Source of the DNA: an uncultured Sutterella sp.
GTDB lineage: Bacteria > Pseudomonadota > Gammaproteobacteria > Burkholderiales > Burkholderiaceae_F
Assembly: GCA_900764215.1 (NCBI GenBank)
Contig: CAAFNI010000338.1
Location: 1 to 26,802 of the forward strand
Length of the DNA stretch: 26,802 bases
Reading direction: 5' to 3'
The position numbers and the translations under genes were made by a program. The notes beneath the pieces were generated by a model, which was not told where the DNA came from, did no database searches, and saw only the letters and a program-made list of their open reading frames with translations. Numbering within the stretch: the stretch's first letter is position 1; each line of letters opens with the position of its first letter. Positions 14,666 to 21,807 of this stretch are shown here, one piece after another.

Positions 14666-15157
14666 ATGCAGGAATCCGTTTTCAGCATGCCGGTTGTTGT
14701 CGGCGAGTCGTCCATCGATATTCTCGGGCATGTCAATAACCGCGAGTACATGCGTTGGATGGAGGCCGCGGCCACGGCGCACGCGGCTTCCTTGGGCTGG
14801 AGCTTTGATGCGCTTCGCTCAGCGGGCCGCGTGTGGGTTGTCCGCCAGCATTGGATCGAATATCTGCGGCCGGCGCTTCTGGGCGACGAGCTCGTCGTGG
14901 CGACTTGGGTGGAAAACGTGAGAAGACTTTCTTCCCTGAGACGCTATGCCGTGCTTCGAGGCGGCGAACTCTTGACGGTCGGAGCCACGGAATGGGTGCT
15001 CGTCGACTACGAGAAGCGCACGCCTGTGCAGATCCCTGAGGAGATGCGCTTCTCGTTTCAGCCGATTGCTCCGGATGCCGAAATTCTCAAGCAGATGGGC
15101 ATTCGGCGAATGGTGCGCTTTGCGCCGAGTCCCGGACTCGCTGCTGCGTCCAAATGA
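14666..15157 (+). CDS. Acyl-CoA thioesterase, 4-hydroxybenzoyl-CoA thioesterase (hotdog) family
   Basis: Members of this family hydrolyse acyl-CoA thioesters as single-hotdog oligomers. The frame is open from 14552, but the family core begins with the ATG at 14666, giving 163 residues. The catalytic signature is SSIDILGHVNNREYMRW (15-31), with D18 as probable catalytic acid and GHVNN as the helix-start motif. The rest shows the strand pattern of the fold (VRQHWIEYLRPALLGDELVVAT). It lies 6 bp before mlaF on the same strand, so it is probably the first gene of the mla transcript. A link to lipid turnover is suggestive, but the substrate cannot be read from sequence. Confidence 0.82.
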   Translation: MQESVFSMPVVVGESSIDILGHVNNREYMRWMEAAATAHAASLGWSFDALRSAGRVWVVRQHWIEYLRPALLGDELVVATWVENVRRLSSLRRYAVLRGGELLTVGATEWVLVDYEKRTPVQIPEEMRFSFQPIAPDAEILKQMGIRRMVRFAPSPGLAAASK

Positions 15158-15163
15158 GGAACT

Positions 15164-15964
15164 ATGGAATATACCGTCAAAATTGAAGATGTCACGTTCG
15201 GCTACGGCAATCGCTTGATACTCCAGAACGTGTCCATGAAGTTCGGCGCCGGCAAGGTGGTCGCGATCATGGGCGGTTCCGGCATGGGCAAGACGACGCT
15301 GCTCAAGCTGATCGGCGGCTTGCTGACCCCGCAGGGCGGGCGAGTCGAAGTGACGGGCGAGGTGCTTGATCCTTCGAATCAGAAGCGCCTGTACCGCATA
15401 CGCAGGCGCATGGGCATGCTCTTTCAGTTCGGCGCGCTCTTCACCGATCTTTCGGTTTTCGACAATGTGGCCTTCCCGATGCGCGAACAAACGGATCTCG
15501 ACGAGGAGACGATTCGGGATCTGGTGCTCATGAAACTTAATGCCGTGGGGCTGAGAGGCGCCGCGCATCTGATGCCGTCCGAGATCTCTGGCGGCATGGC
15601 GCGCCGCGTAGCTCTTGCGCGCGCCATCGCGCTTGATCCCGCGCTCATCATGTACGACGAGCCGTTTGCGGGACTGGATCCTATTTCGCTCGGCGTCACC
15701 GCCAACCTGATACGCAAGCTCAACGATGCGCTGCACTCCACGTCGGTCATCGTGACTCACGATGTCGCAGAGACCTTTGAGATCGCCGACTACGTCTATA
15801 TGATCAATGCGGGACGCGTTGCTGCCGAAGGTTCACCAGAGGAGCTTTCCCGTTCTGAGGAGCCTTTCGTCAAGCAGTTCATCAATGCGCTGCCCGACGG
15901 ACCGGTGCGCTTTCATTATCCGGCCGACAGCATGGAAGCCTGCTTTGTGGGAGAAAAACGATGA
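15164..15964 (+). CDS. mlaF: Mla phospholipid transporter ATPase MlaF
   Basis: MlaF powers the inner-membrane MlaFEDB complex that moves phospholipids between outer and inner membranes and keeps outer-leaflet asymmetry. The 266-residue ABC ATPase has Walker A GGSGMGKTT (37-45), Q-loop LFQFGALFTDLSVFDNVAFP (86-105), a signature reading SGGMARR (142-148), Walker B LIMYDEPF (161-168) and switch H199. The SGGM signature and Q-loop text are typical of MlaF-type importers. AGGAAC precedes the ATG, and the stop overlaps the mlaE start by 4 bp (ATGA), implying coupled translation. Confidence 0.97.
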   Translation: MEYTVKIEDVTFGYGNRLILQNVSMKFGAGKVVAIMGGSGMGKTTLLKLIGGLLTPQGGRVEVTGEVLDPSNQKRLYRIRRRMGMLFQFGALFTDLSVFDNVAFPMREQTDLDEETIRDLVLMKLNAVGLRGAAHLMPSEISGGMARRVALARAIALDPALIMYDEPFAGLDPISLGVTANLIRKLNDALHSTSVIVTHDVAETFEIADYVYMINAGRVAAEGSPEELSRSEEPFVKQFINALPDGPVRFHYPADSMEACFVGEKR

Positions 15965-16737
15965 GAGAACTCCTCACGGCAATAGGCCGCTTCGTGGTCG
16001 GTCTGTTCTGCAGGGTCGGACGATTCGGACTCTTCTCCTGGACGCTTTTCTTGCGGCTCGGCGGTGCGAAGTTCAGCCAAGTCGTTCAGCAGATTCACTT
16101 CATCGGCAATTATTCGCTTCTCATCATTGCGGTTTCGGGCCTTTTCGTCGGCTTTGTTCTTGGTCTTCAGGGCTACTACGTGCTGGTCACTTACGGCAGT
16201 GAACAGGCGCTCGGCACCATGGTTGCGCTGGCCCTTGTGCGGGAACTCGGCCCCGCCGTGACGGCACTGCTCTTCGCAGGCCGCGCCGGAACGGCGCTTA
16301 CTGCGGAGATCGGGCTCATGCGTGCGGGCGAACAGCTCGCCGCCATGGAGATGATGGGCGTCGATCCTGTTCGCCGCGTCCTGGCTCCCCGCTTCATCGG
16401 CGCCTTCGTAGCAATGCCGGTGCTAGCCACGATTTTCTCAGCCGTGGGCATTCTGGGCGCCTGGTTCGTGGGCGTCGAGATGATCGGAACGGACGGCGGT
16501 GCGTTCTGGAGCCAGATGCAGAGTGCGGTCGACGTTTGGCACGACATCGGCAACGGCTTTGCCAAAAGCGTGGTCTTCGGCATTGCCGTCGCGCTCGTTG
16601 CGCTTTTCAACGGGTATGCCGCCCGTCCGACGCCCGAAGGCGTCTCAAGGGCCACGACGAGCACCGTGGTGGTGGCATCGCTTCTCGTGCTAGGGCTGGA
16701 CTTCATCATGACGGCATGGATGTTTACGACCGTATAA
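15961..16737 (+). CDS. mlaE: Mla transporter permease MlaE
   Basis: MlaE is the membrane permease of the MlaFEDB complex. The 258-residue protein has an amphipathic N-terminal helix and about five or six hydrophobic segments. The family block from ALVRELGPAVTALLFAGRAG through TALTAEIGLMRAGEQLAAMEM (about 96-140) contains the coupling helix that contacts MlaF. The C-terminal TSTVVVASLLVLGLDFIMTA segment is also typical. Length is standard (E. coli about 260). It overlaps mlaF by 4 bp and precedes mlaD by 19 bp. Confidence 0.97.
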   Translation: MRELLTAIGRFVVGLFCRVGRFGLFSWTLFLRLGGAKFSQVVQQIHFIGNYSLLIIAVSGLFVGFVLGLQGYYVLVTYGSEQALGTMVALALVRELGPAVTALLFAGRAGTALTAEIGLMRAGEQLAAMEMMGVDPVRRVLAPRFIGAFVAMPVLATIFSAVGILGAWFVGVEMIGTDGGAFWSQMQSAVDVWHDIGNGFAKSVVFGIAVALVALFNGYAARPTPEGVSRATTSTVVVASLLVLGLDFIMTAWMFTTV

Positions 16738-16756
16738 CCGGATTGGAATGATATAA

Positions 16757-17230
16757 ATGGACAAGAATCGCACACTCGAGTTTTATGTCGGGATCTTCGT
16801 GGTCCTCGGCTTCGTCGCCATGCTCTTCATGGCGCTTCAGGCTGCCAATCTGGGCAGCTTTGCCGGCAGCGGCAAGACGATCAGCGTAACGGCGGCCTTT
16901 GACAACATCGGCGGTCTCAAGGCCCGCGCTGCGGTGAAGTCCGCAGGCGTCGTCGTGGGACGCGTGCAATCCGTCGTCTTCGATCCCGAATCCTTCCAGG
17001 CGAAGGTCACGATGGAGCTCGATGCTGCCTATCCCTTCCCGGCCGATTCTTCGGCCAAGATCCTCACATCCGGACTTCTCGGCGAACAGTACGTCGGTCT
17101 GGAGGCCGGCGCTGACGAAGAAAATCTGAAAAACGGTGATGAAATCCGCCGCACACAGAGTGCGGTTGTTCTGGAAACCCTGATCAGCCAGTTCCTCTAC
17201 AACACGGCGGAAAAGACCGGCAAGGAATGA
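16757..17230 (+). CDS. mlaD: Mla transporter substrate-binding MCE protein MlaD
   Basis: MlaD forms the periplasmic hexameric ring that passes lipids to the MlaFE core. The 157-residue protein has one N-terminal membrane anchor (about 10-29) and one MCE domain (about 38-117), with VTAAFDNIGGLKARAAVKSA, VGRVQSV and the LLGEQYVGLEAG strand near its end. A short C-terminal helix (LETLISQFLYNTA) provides the hydrophobic pore residues in this family. It is slightly shorter than E. coli MlaD (183). The start has only a weak Shine-Dalgarno. Confidence 0.95.
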   Translation: MDKNRTLEFYVGIFVVLGFVAMLFMALQAANLGSFAGSGKTISVTAAFDNIGGLKARAAVKSAGVVVGRVQSVVFDPESFQAKVTMELDAAYPFPADSSAKILTSGLLGEQYVGLEAGADEENLKNGDEIRRTQSAVVLETLISQFLYNTAEKTGKE

Positions 17231-17247
17231 AGCAAGGGGTCACAAAA

Positions 17248-18054
17248 ATGCACAACAAGAAAGTCCTCATTCTCACGCTTTGTGCCTTATCGTTTGGGTT
17301 GTCGGGCTGCGCGAACGTGCCGTCCGATGCCGGGCAGCATCCCGATGATCCGTATGAAGGCTTTAACCGCAACATGCATGCATTCAACGTGATGCTCGAC
17401 GACGTTGCGCTCAGGCCCGTTACGAAGGGCTACCGCTGGGTGACGCCTCAGATTGCTCAGGACGGGGTTTCGAATGCGATCGACAACCTCGGAGAGGTGA
17501 ACAACACGCTCAACAACGTGCTTCAGGGCAAAGTGGATCAGGGCATTACGTCCGCGTTCCGTTTTCTGCTCAACTCCACGATTGGCGTATTCGGCCTCTT
17601 GGATGTGGCCAGCTGGGTCGGGATGGAGCGTGCTCCGGAAGACTTCGGACAGACGCTCGGCGTCTGGGGCGTGCCGGAGGGGCCGTATCTTGAACTTCCG
17701 CTTCTCGGTCCGTCCGGAGCCCGCGACATCTTCAAGTGGCCGGTTCAGACCGCCACCAATCCCATTACCTATGTGACATGGGACGAGTGGGGGTGGAGCG
17801 CGGCGTATGCGGCGGTCGATGCGGTCGATGCCCGCTCGCGCATGATGGATGCGGGGCTTGATGACATGCGCGCCAACGTTGTCGACGAATACGTGGCGGT
17901 GCGTGACGCTTACCGACAGTCGCGCCGCATGGCGGTGGCGGACGGCCAGATTGACGAGGATGCTCAGCTCAACAGCCTGACGCCGTTGAGCTTTGACGAT
18001 GAAGAGGCGGAGGAAGACGGCGGCAAGCCGGCGGAAATGGAGAAGGAGAAATAA
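17248..18054 (+). CDS. mlaA: Outer-membrane phospholipid-asymmetry lipoprotein MlaA (VacJ)
   Basis: MlaA sits in the outer membrane and extracts mislocalised phospholipids from the outer leaflet, passing them to MlaC. The ATG at 17248, with AAGGGG 8 nt upstream, gives 268 residues with a lipoprotein signal ending in LSGC (18-21). A 7-residue longer start at 17227 overlaps the mlaD stop and is less likely. Family blocks are DDPYEGFNRNMHAFN and LDDVALRPVTKGYRWVTP near the N terminus, then RFLLNSTIGVFGLLDVAS, EDFGQTLGVWGVPEGPYLELPLLGPS and the DEW region. The C-terminal 30 residues are charged, rich in E, D and K. In E. coli mlaA is unlinked; in Burkholderiales it lies in the operon, as here. 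Confidence 0.95.
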   Translation: MHNKKVLILTLCALSFGLSGCANVPSDAGQHPDDPYEGFNRNMHAFNVMLDDVALRPVTKGYRWVTPQIAQDGVSNAIDNLGEVNNTLNNVLQGKVDQGITSAFRFLLNSTIGVFGLLDVASWVGMERAPEDFGQTLGVWGVPEGPYLELPLLGPSGARDIFKWPVQTATNPITYVTWDEWGWSAAYAAVDAVDARSRMMDAGLDDMRANVVDEYVAVRDAYRQSRRMAVADGQIDEDAQLNSLTPLSFDDEEAEEDGGKPAEMEKEK

Positions 18055-18056
18055 GC

Positions 18057-18698
18057 ATGCAGAGACGTACTGTGTTTTTTGGCGGCGCCTGCAGTCTTGC
18101 GCTGGCCGTGATGCCGGTTTTCGCGGCCGGAGTGGCAGATCCCTTCGAGTGGATCGTCTCTCTTAACAACAGCATTCTTGATGAGATCCGTGCGGATCCC
18201 AAGCTTCATGCCGGGGATCAGGCGGCGCTTCAGGCACTTGTGGATCGGCGTGTCATGGCGTCGGCGGACTTTGCGATGATGACGCGCATGACGATCGGTC
18301 CGAAGTGGCGAAAGGCAACAAAGGAGGAGCGTCAGCGCTTGATGGACGGCTTTGAAAAGCTGCTCATACGCGTCTATTCCGGCGCTCTCAAGACGGTGAC
18401 GGATCACAAGTGCGAGCTCAGGCCGACCCGCAACCGGACGATCAAGGATGAAATGGTCATCCGCACGATCCTCAAGTCGACGGGCAATCCGGACATCGGG
18501 CTCGATTTTCGCATCTATCGCGATAAGTCGGGCGACTGGAAGATCGTGGACGTCAACGTCGAGGGCATTTGGATGGTAGAGAACTATCGCTCGCAGTTTG
18601 CCTCCACGCTCAACGCCGAAGGCGTGCCCGGACTCATCAAGCTGCTGGAGGAGAAGGCGGACAGCCTTGTCGACGCCAATGCCCGAAAGGTGAAGTAA
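18057..18698 (+). CDS. mlaC: Periplasmic phospholipid carrier MlaC
   Basis: MlaC shuttles phospholipids across the periplasm between the MlaA-porin complex and MlaD. The 213-residue protein begins with a signal peptide, about residues 1-24, ending in VFAAG. The arginine pair in MQRRTVFFGG is reminiscent of, but does not exactly match, a Tat motif. The mature part contains RVMASADFAMMTRMTIGPKW and the lipid-pocket strands ending in DWKIVDVNVEGIWMVENYRSQF, the most conserved part of the family. It starts 2 bp after mlaA and ends 3 bp before mlaB. Confidence 0.95.
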   Translation: MQRRTVFFGGACSLALAVMPVFAAGVADPFEWIVSLNNSILDEIRADPKLHAGDQAALQALVDRRVMASADFAMMTRMTIGPKWRKATKEERQRLMDGFEKLLIRVYSGALKTVTDHKCELRPTRNRTIKDEMVIRTILKSTGNPDIGLDFRIYRDKSGDWKIVDVNVEGIWMVENYRSQFASTLNAEGVPGLIKLLEEKADSLVDANARKVK

Positions 18699-18701
18699 GC
18701 C

Positions 18702-18974
18702 ATGAAGTTCGCAAGAGAGAGCATTACGTTCCGTGAAGCCAAGCAGGCTAAGGACGACATCGAAATCGCCGTGCGAAACGGCGACTTCGTGCTCGACTTC
18801 GAGGGAGTGAGCCGCATCGACAGCACGGTGATCGCACTCTCCCTTTACACTTTGCGCGAAGCGAAGAGGACGGGGCGGACGCTGCGGATCTTGGCGGCGC
18901 CCAAGGGCTTTGCGGATCTGGTCAAGCTTTACGGCCTTGAGACGCTTCTCATGCCGGCGCTTGAAAAGGCGTAG
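18702..18974 (+). CDS. mlaB: STAS-domain protein MlaB
   Basis: MlaB is the small cytoplasmic STAS subunit that binds and stabilises MlaF in the MlaFEDB complex. The 90-residue protein is a single STAS domain: VLDFEGVSRIDSTVIALSL (30-48) is the characteristic strand-loop-helix with D41, S42 and T43. LRILAAPKGFADLVKLYGLETLL completes the domain. Sequence alone gives the family; the MlaB assignment rests on position, 3 bp after mlaC at the end of the mla operon. Confidence 0.9.
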   Translation: MKFARESITFREAKQAKDDIEIAVRNGDFVLDFEGVSRIDSTVIALSLYTLREAKRTGRTLRILAAPKGFADLVKLYGLETLLMPALEKA

Positions 18975-19010
18975 CGTCAGGCAAAGGGTCAGGCGGACGG
19001 CGTGAATGAA

Positions 19011-19038
19011 AACGGCGCGAATGAAAATTCGCGCCGTT
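19011..19038. terminator. Perfect 12-bp GAAA-loop hairpin after mlaB
   Basis: AACGGCGCGAAT (19011-19022) pairs exactly with ATTCGCGCCGTT (19027-19038) around a GAAA tetraloop, 36 bp after the mlaB stop. No T-run follows beyond the stem, so it may be a weak or Rho-assisted terminator or a 3'-end stabiliser for the mla mRNA. The remaining gap to murA holds a TACAAT (19100-19105) without a clear -35. Confidence 0.6.
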
Positions 19039-19222
19039 ATGCCATGGATGGCCTGATCGGCGCGCGGCCTTTGTGAAGGGCCGTCCGACCCTCCTTCGAT
19101 ACAATTGAATCCGCAGGCGGTTTCTTCGCCGACGCAAGTCTGATTGTGGTAGCGTTTGAAAATTGGATCCGCCCGGCGGATGAAGACAGAACAATCCTAA
19201 CGACAGAATAAATTCAAACATC

Positions 19223-20476
19223 ATGCAACAGCTCAGAATCAACGGAGGAAACCGCCTCGTGGGCGAAGTCCGCACGTCCGGCGCCAAGAATGCCGCGCTT
19301 CCCATTCTCGCGGCGGCGCTGCTCACGGCGGATGACCTCGTGCTTCACAACGTGCCGGACCTGGCCGACGTTCGCACGATGCTCAAGCTCCTTGAGGGCA
19401 TGGGCGTCAAGGTTGCGCGTTCGGGTACGGACGTGACGCTCAACGCAGCCAACGTGACGAGCACGAAGGCTCCCTACGAGCTTGTGAAGACGATGCGCGC
19501 CTCCGTGCTGACGCTCTGCCCGCTCGTTGCGCGCTTCGGCAGCGCCGACGTGAGCCTGCCTGGCGGCTGCGCCATCGGAGCGCGTCCGGTGGATCAGCAC
19601 ATCCGCGGCTTGCGCCAGCTCGGCGCCTCGGTCGATATTGACCACGGATACGTGCGTGCGACGGCGCCGCGCCTAAAAGGCGCTCACATCGTAACCGACA
19701 TGGTCACGGTGACCGGTACGGAAAACCTGGTAATGGCAGCAGTGCTTGCCGACGGCGAGACGGTGATCGAGAATGCGGCCCGCGAACCTGAGGTGGTAGA
19801 CCTGTGCGACTGCCTCAACGCCATGGGGGCGCGCATTACGGGGGCGGGGACGCCGGTGATCCGAGTCGAAGGCGTCGAGCGCCTCCACGGCGCTGAGCAC
19901 ACGGTCGTTGCTGACCGCATTGAGGCGGGATCTTTCCTTGTGGCCGGCGTGGTCACGCAGGGAGACGTGCTCGTGACGCACTGCCAACCCTCCCACATGG
20001 AAGTGGTTCTCGACAAGCTTCGCGCAGCGGGAGCCGTGCTGGACATCGGCGCCGACTGGGTGCGCGTGCAGATGACGGGGCGCCCGAAGCCTGTTTCCAT
20101 CCGCACGGTGCCTCATCCGGGCTTTCCCACCGACATGCAGGCTCAGTTCATGACTCTGAACTGTCTCGCAGAAGGAACGGCCAACATCACCGAAACGATT
20201 TTTGAAAACCGCTTCATGCATGTGCCTGAACTGTGCCGCATGGGCGCGCACATCACGATAGAGGGACACACGGCCATTGTCGAAGGCGTCGCGCGCCTCG
20301 CCGGCACGACGATCATGGCGACCGACCTGCGGGCATCCGCTTCGCTGGTCATCGCGGCGCTTGCTGCTCAGGGCACGAGCACCGTTGATCGCATCTATCA
20401 TTTGGACCGGGGCTACGAACGCATGGAGGAGAAGCTTCGGGCGCTCGGCGCCGACATCATCCGCATTGATGCGTAA
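19223..20476 (+). CDS. murA: UDP-N-acetylglucosamine 1-carboxyvinyltransferase
   Basis: MurA transfers enolpyruvate from PEP to UDP-GlcNAc, the first committed step of peptidoglycan synthesis and the fosfomycin target. The 417-residue protein has K22 and N23 in SGAKNAALPI, and the catalytic loop LPGGCAIGARPVD with C116, so it is the Cys, fosfomycin-sensitive type by motif. The C-terminal half has HPGFPTDMQAQF and the RIYHLDRGYERMEEKLRALGA block. Length is standard. The ATG has almost no Shine-Dalgarno, but the N terminus matches the family. In many Burkholderiales murA is followed by the his operon; here only hisI follows, 33 bp downstream. Confidence 0.97.
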   Translation: MQQLRINGGNRLVGEVRTSGAKNAALPILAAALLTADDLVLHNVPDLADVRTMLKLLEGMGVKVARSGTDVTLNAANVTSTKAPYELVKTMRASVLTLCPLVARFGSADVSLPGGCAIGARPVDQHIRGLRQLGASVDIDHGYVRATAPRLKGAHIVTDMVTVTGTENLVMAAVLADGETVIENAAREPEVVDLCDCLNAMGARITGAGTPVIRVEGVERLHGAEHTVVADRIEAGSFLVAGVVTQGDVLVTHCQPSHMEVVLDKLRAAGAVLDIGADWVRVQMTGRPKPVSIRTVPHPGFPTDMQAQFMTLNCLAEGTANITETIFENRFMHVPELCRMGAHITIEGHTAIVEGVARLAGTTIMATDLRASASLVIAALAAQGTSTVDRIYHLDRGYERMEEKLRALGADIIRIDA

Positions 20477-20509
20477 ATGCGGACTTGCCTGACTCACAAG
20501 GAGCTTGAA

Positions 20510-20893
20510 ATGAGCTGGATTGATGAAGTGAATTTTGACGAAGAGGGGCTTGTGCCCGTCGTTGTGCAGGATGTGAAGACGAGCCGAGTGCTGATGCTCG
20601 GATGGGCCAACAAGGAGGCGCTTGAGTCCACGGTTGCAACCGGGCGAGGCGTCTACTTCTCCCGCTCGAGGGGGCAAGTCTGGTGCAAGGGCGAGTCGTC
20701 GGGGAATCATCAGGTCGTGCTGGGCATGCAGCTGGCTGCGGACGGACGATCCGTCATTTATCGCGTTGATCCGCAGGGAGGCGTTGCGTGCCATACGGGA
20801 CACGCAAGCTGCTACTGGCGGGAGCTTGCTCCGGGCGGATGGCGCGAGTGCGAGCCGGTCGTGCGCGCTCCCGAGGACATGTACGACAAGTAA
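20510..20893 (+). CDS. hisI: Divergent phosphoribosyl-AMP cyclohydrolase-like protein (HisI) lacking the DCDxD metal motif
   Basis: HisI opens the purine ring of phosphoribosyl-AMP in histidine synthesis and needs zinc and magnesium. The ATG at 20510 (AAGGAG upstream) gives 127 residues with clear family text: MSWIDEVNFD, GLVPVVVQD, GVYFSRSRGQVWCKGESSG (47-65) and ACHTGHASCYW (93-103). The zinc cysteines C94 and C101 are kept. However, the position where the family has DCDxD (two or three Asp plus the third zinc Cys) reads AADGR at residues 76-80 in an ungapped alignment, so one zinc ligand and most magnesium ligands are missing. The tail after residue 103 (GGWRECEPVVRAPEDMYDK) is longer than in the usual short form. 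No other his gene is nearby, and hisE, normally next, is absent. It may be inactive, altered or repurposed. Confidence 0.8.
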   Translation: MSWIDEVNFDEEGLVPVVVQDVKTSRVLMLGWANKEALESTVATGRGVYFSRSRGQVWCKGESSGNHQVVLGMQLAADGRSVIYRVDPQGGVACHTGHASCYWRELAPGGWRECEPVVRAPEDMYDK

Positions 20894-20981
20894 GAGGGGG
20901 GCAGGCTCCAGCTTCGGCGCAAACCCATACCAAAGTAGGTAGCGCAGGCGGGGAATTCCCTTCATAATGCAAGCGTTTTGT

Positions 20982-21066
20982 CTGGCCGATGGTAAGCTAC
21001 GTATAACCCTGGCCAGTAAAATGCTATGGCAAGGTGCGACATGAGCGGATTCCGGCCTTTTGCCAT
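20982..21066 (+). promoter_or_regulatory. Structured spacer upstream of hinT
   Basis: The 202-bp hisI-hinT gap contains two successive stem-loops. CTGGCC (20982-20987) pairs with GGCCAG (21011-21016), with GGT/ACC inside. ATGGCAA (21026-21032) pairs with TTGCCAT (21060-21066), GG/CC continues across a TT bulge, and CGG/CCG sits in the loop. They end 29 nt before the hinT ATG. A GGGAATTCCC palindrome lies at 20951-20960. It could be a 5' leader or small RNA; no known class is recognised. Confidence 0.35.
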
Positions 21067-21095
21067 GGGACTGCTCTTTTCTACCAGAGGTTTAC

Positions 21096-21437
21096 ATGCA
21101 GCTTGACGATTGCTTGTTCTGCCGCATCGCTCGTGGCGAAATCCCGGCAGCCAAAGTTTACGAAGATGATGAAGTGCTGGCCTTCAAGGACATTCATCCT
21201 AAGGCGCCCGTGCACTTTCTGATCATTCCCAAGAAGCACATTCAGTCTCTGGCTCATGCCGAGCCGGAAGATAACGCCCTTTTGGGTAAAATGCTTGGGT
21301 TGACTCGAAAGTTGGCCATGCAGGAAGGTGCCGTCAACGGTTTCCGCGTCATCATCAACACTGGCCGTGACGGCGGTCAGGAAGTCGATCACTTACACAT
21401 TCATGTTCTGGGCGGTCCTCAGCCTTGGACGAAATAA
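21096..21437 (+). CDS. hinT: HIT-family purine nucleoside phosphoramidase HinT
   Basis: HinT hydrolyses adenosine phosphoramidates and acyl-AMPs. The ATG at 21096 (AGAGG upstream) gives 113 residues beginning MQLDDCLFCRIARGEIPA, the standard start; the frame is open 36 bp further upstream, but that part is not conserved. Catalytic HxHxH lies at 99-103 (DHLHIHVLGG), and C6, C9, H48 and H99 match the zinc-binding form of the family. The C-terminal GGPQPW matches bacterial HinT. It sits 10 bp before tatA, an arrangement common in Burkholderiales. Confidence 0.95.
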   Translation: MQLDDCLFCRIARGEIPAAKVYEDDEVLAFKDIHPKAPVHFLIIPKKHIQSLAHAEPEDNALLGKMLGLTRKLAMQEGAVNGFRVIINTGRDGGQEVDHLHIHVLGGPQPWTK

Positions 21438-21447
21438 GGAGTAAAAA

Positions 21448-21675
21448 ATGGGTTCCCTTTCTGTTTGGCACTGGCTGATCGTTCTCGCCATCGTCGTGCT
21501 GGTTTTCGGTACCGGTAAGCTCAAGAATATGGGCAAGGATCTTGGCGGCGCCATCAAGGGCTTCAAGGAAGGCATGAAGGAAGGCGACGACGACAAGTCC
21601 GATGCGAAGAAGGAAATCGCTCAGGACAAGACCACGGTCGATGTCGAAGCCAAGGACAAGACCAAGGCTTCTTGA
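21448..21675 (+). CDS. tatA: Twin-arginine translocase subunit TatA
   Basis: TatA polymerises to form the passage used by folded proteins with twin-arginine signals. The 75-residue protein has a short N-terminal membrane helix (about 7-20), the hinge FGTGKL (20-25), an amphipathic helix (about 26-45, KNMGKDLGGAIKGFKEGMKE) and a charged, soluble tail rich in D and K. AAGGAG precedes the ATG. It starts the tatABC cluster; tatB follows after an unusually long 132-bp structured gap. Confidence 0.96.
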   Translation: MGSLSVWHWLIVLAIVVLVFGTGKLKNMGKDLGGAIKGFKEGMKEGDDDKSDAKKEIAQDKTTVDVEAKDKTKAS

Positions 21676-21709
21676 TCCGCGTGGCCCGAAAAGGGCTCGG
21701 CGGCTTGCC

Positions 21710-21782
21710 TAGCTGACGGCCTTGCCCGTCAATGCAGGCGCTTAAGCTAACGGCCGCGGCAGTCTTACGGGCTGACCGCGGC
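21710..21782 (+). promoter_or_regulatory. Hairpins in the tatA-tatB spacer
   Basis: GACGG (21715-21719) pairs with CCGTC (21726-21730), framed by TAGCT (21710-21714) and AGCTA (21745-21749). A second stem pairs GCCGCGG (21753-21759) with CCGCGGC (21776-21782), with CAG/CTG inside across a bulged A, and is followed by TCTTTA. The second could be a partial terminator that lowers tatB and tatC relative to tatA, which fits the excess of TatA known from other bacteria. Confidence 0.4.
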
Positions 21783-21807
21783 TCTTTAGTGAAAGACAGG
21801 GATAAAC

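Noticed and set aside
14453..14782. 109-residue minus-strand frame upstream of mrcA that could explain the terminator-like hairpin
   Set aside because: It overlaps the thioesterase start in antisense, lacks a Shine-Dalgarno and has no family features, so it is not accepted as a gene.
19673..20965. 430-residue minus-strand open frame across murA and hisI
   Set aside because: Antisense shadow of murA; the murA and hisI frames carry clear catalytic or family motifs.
21034..21222. Short plus-strand frame overlapping the hinT start
   Set aside because: Out of frame with hinT, which has full HIT motifs; no supporting signals.
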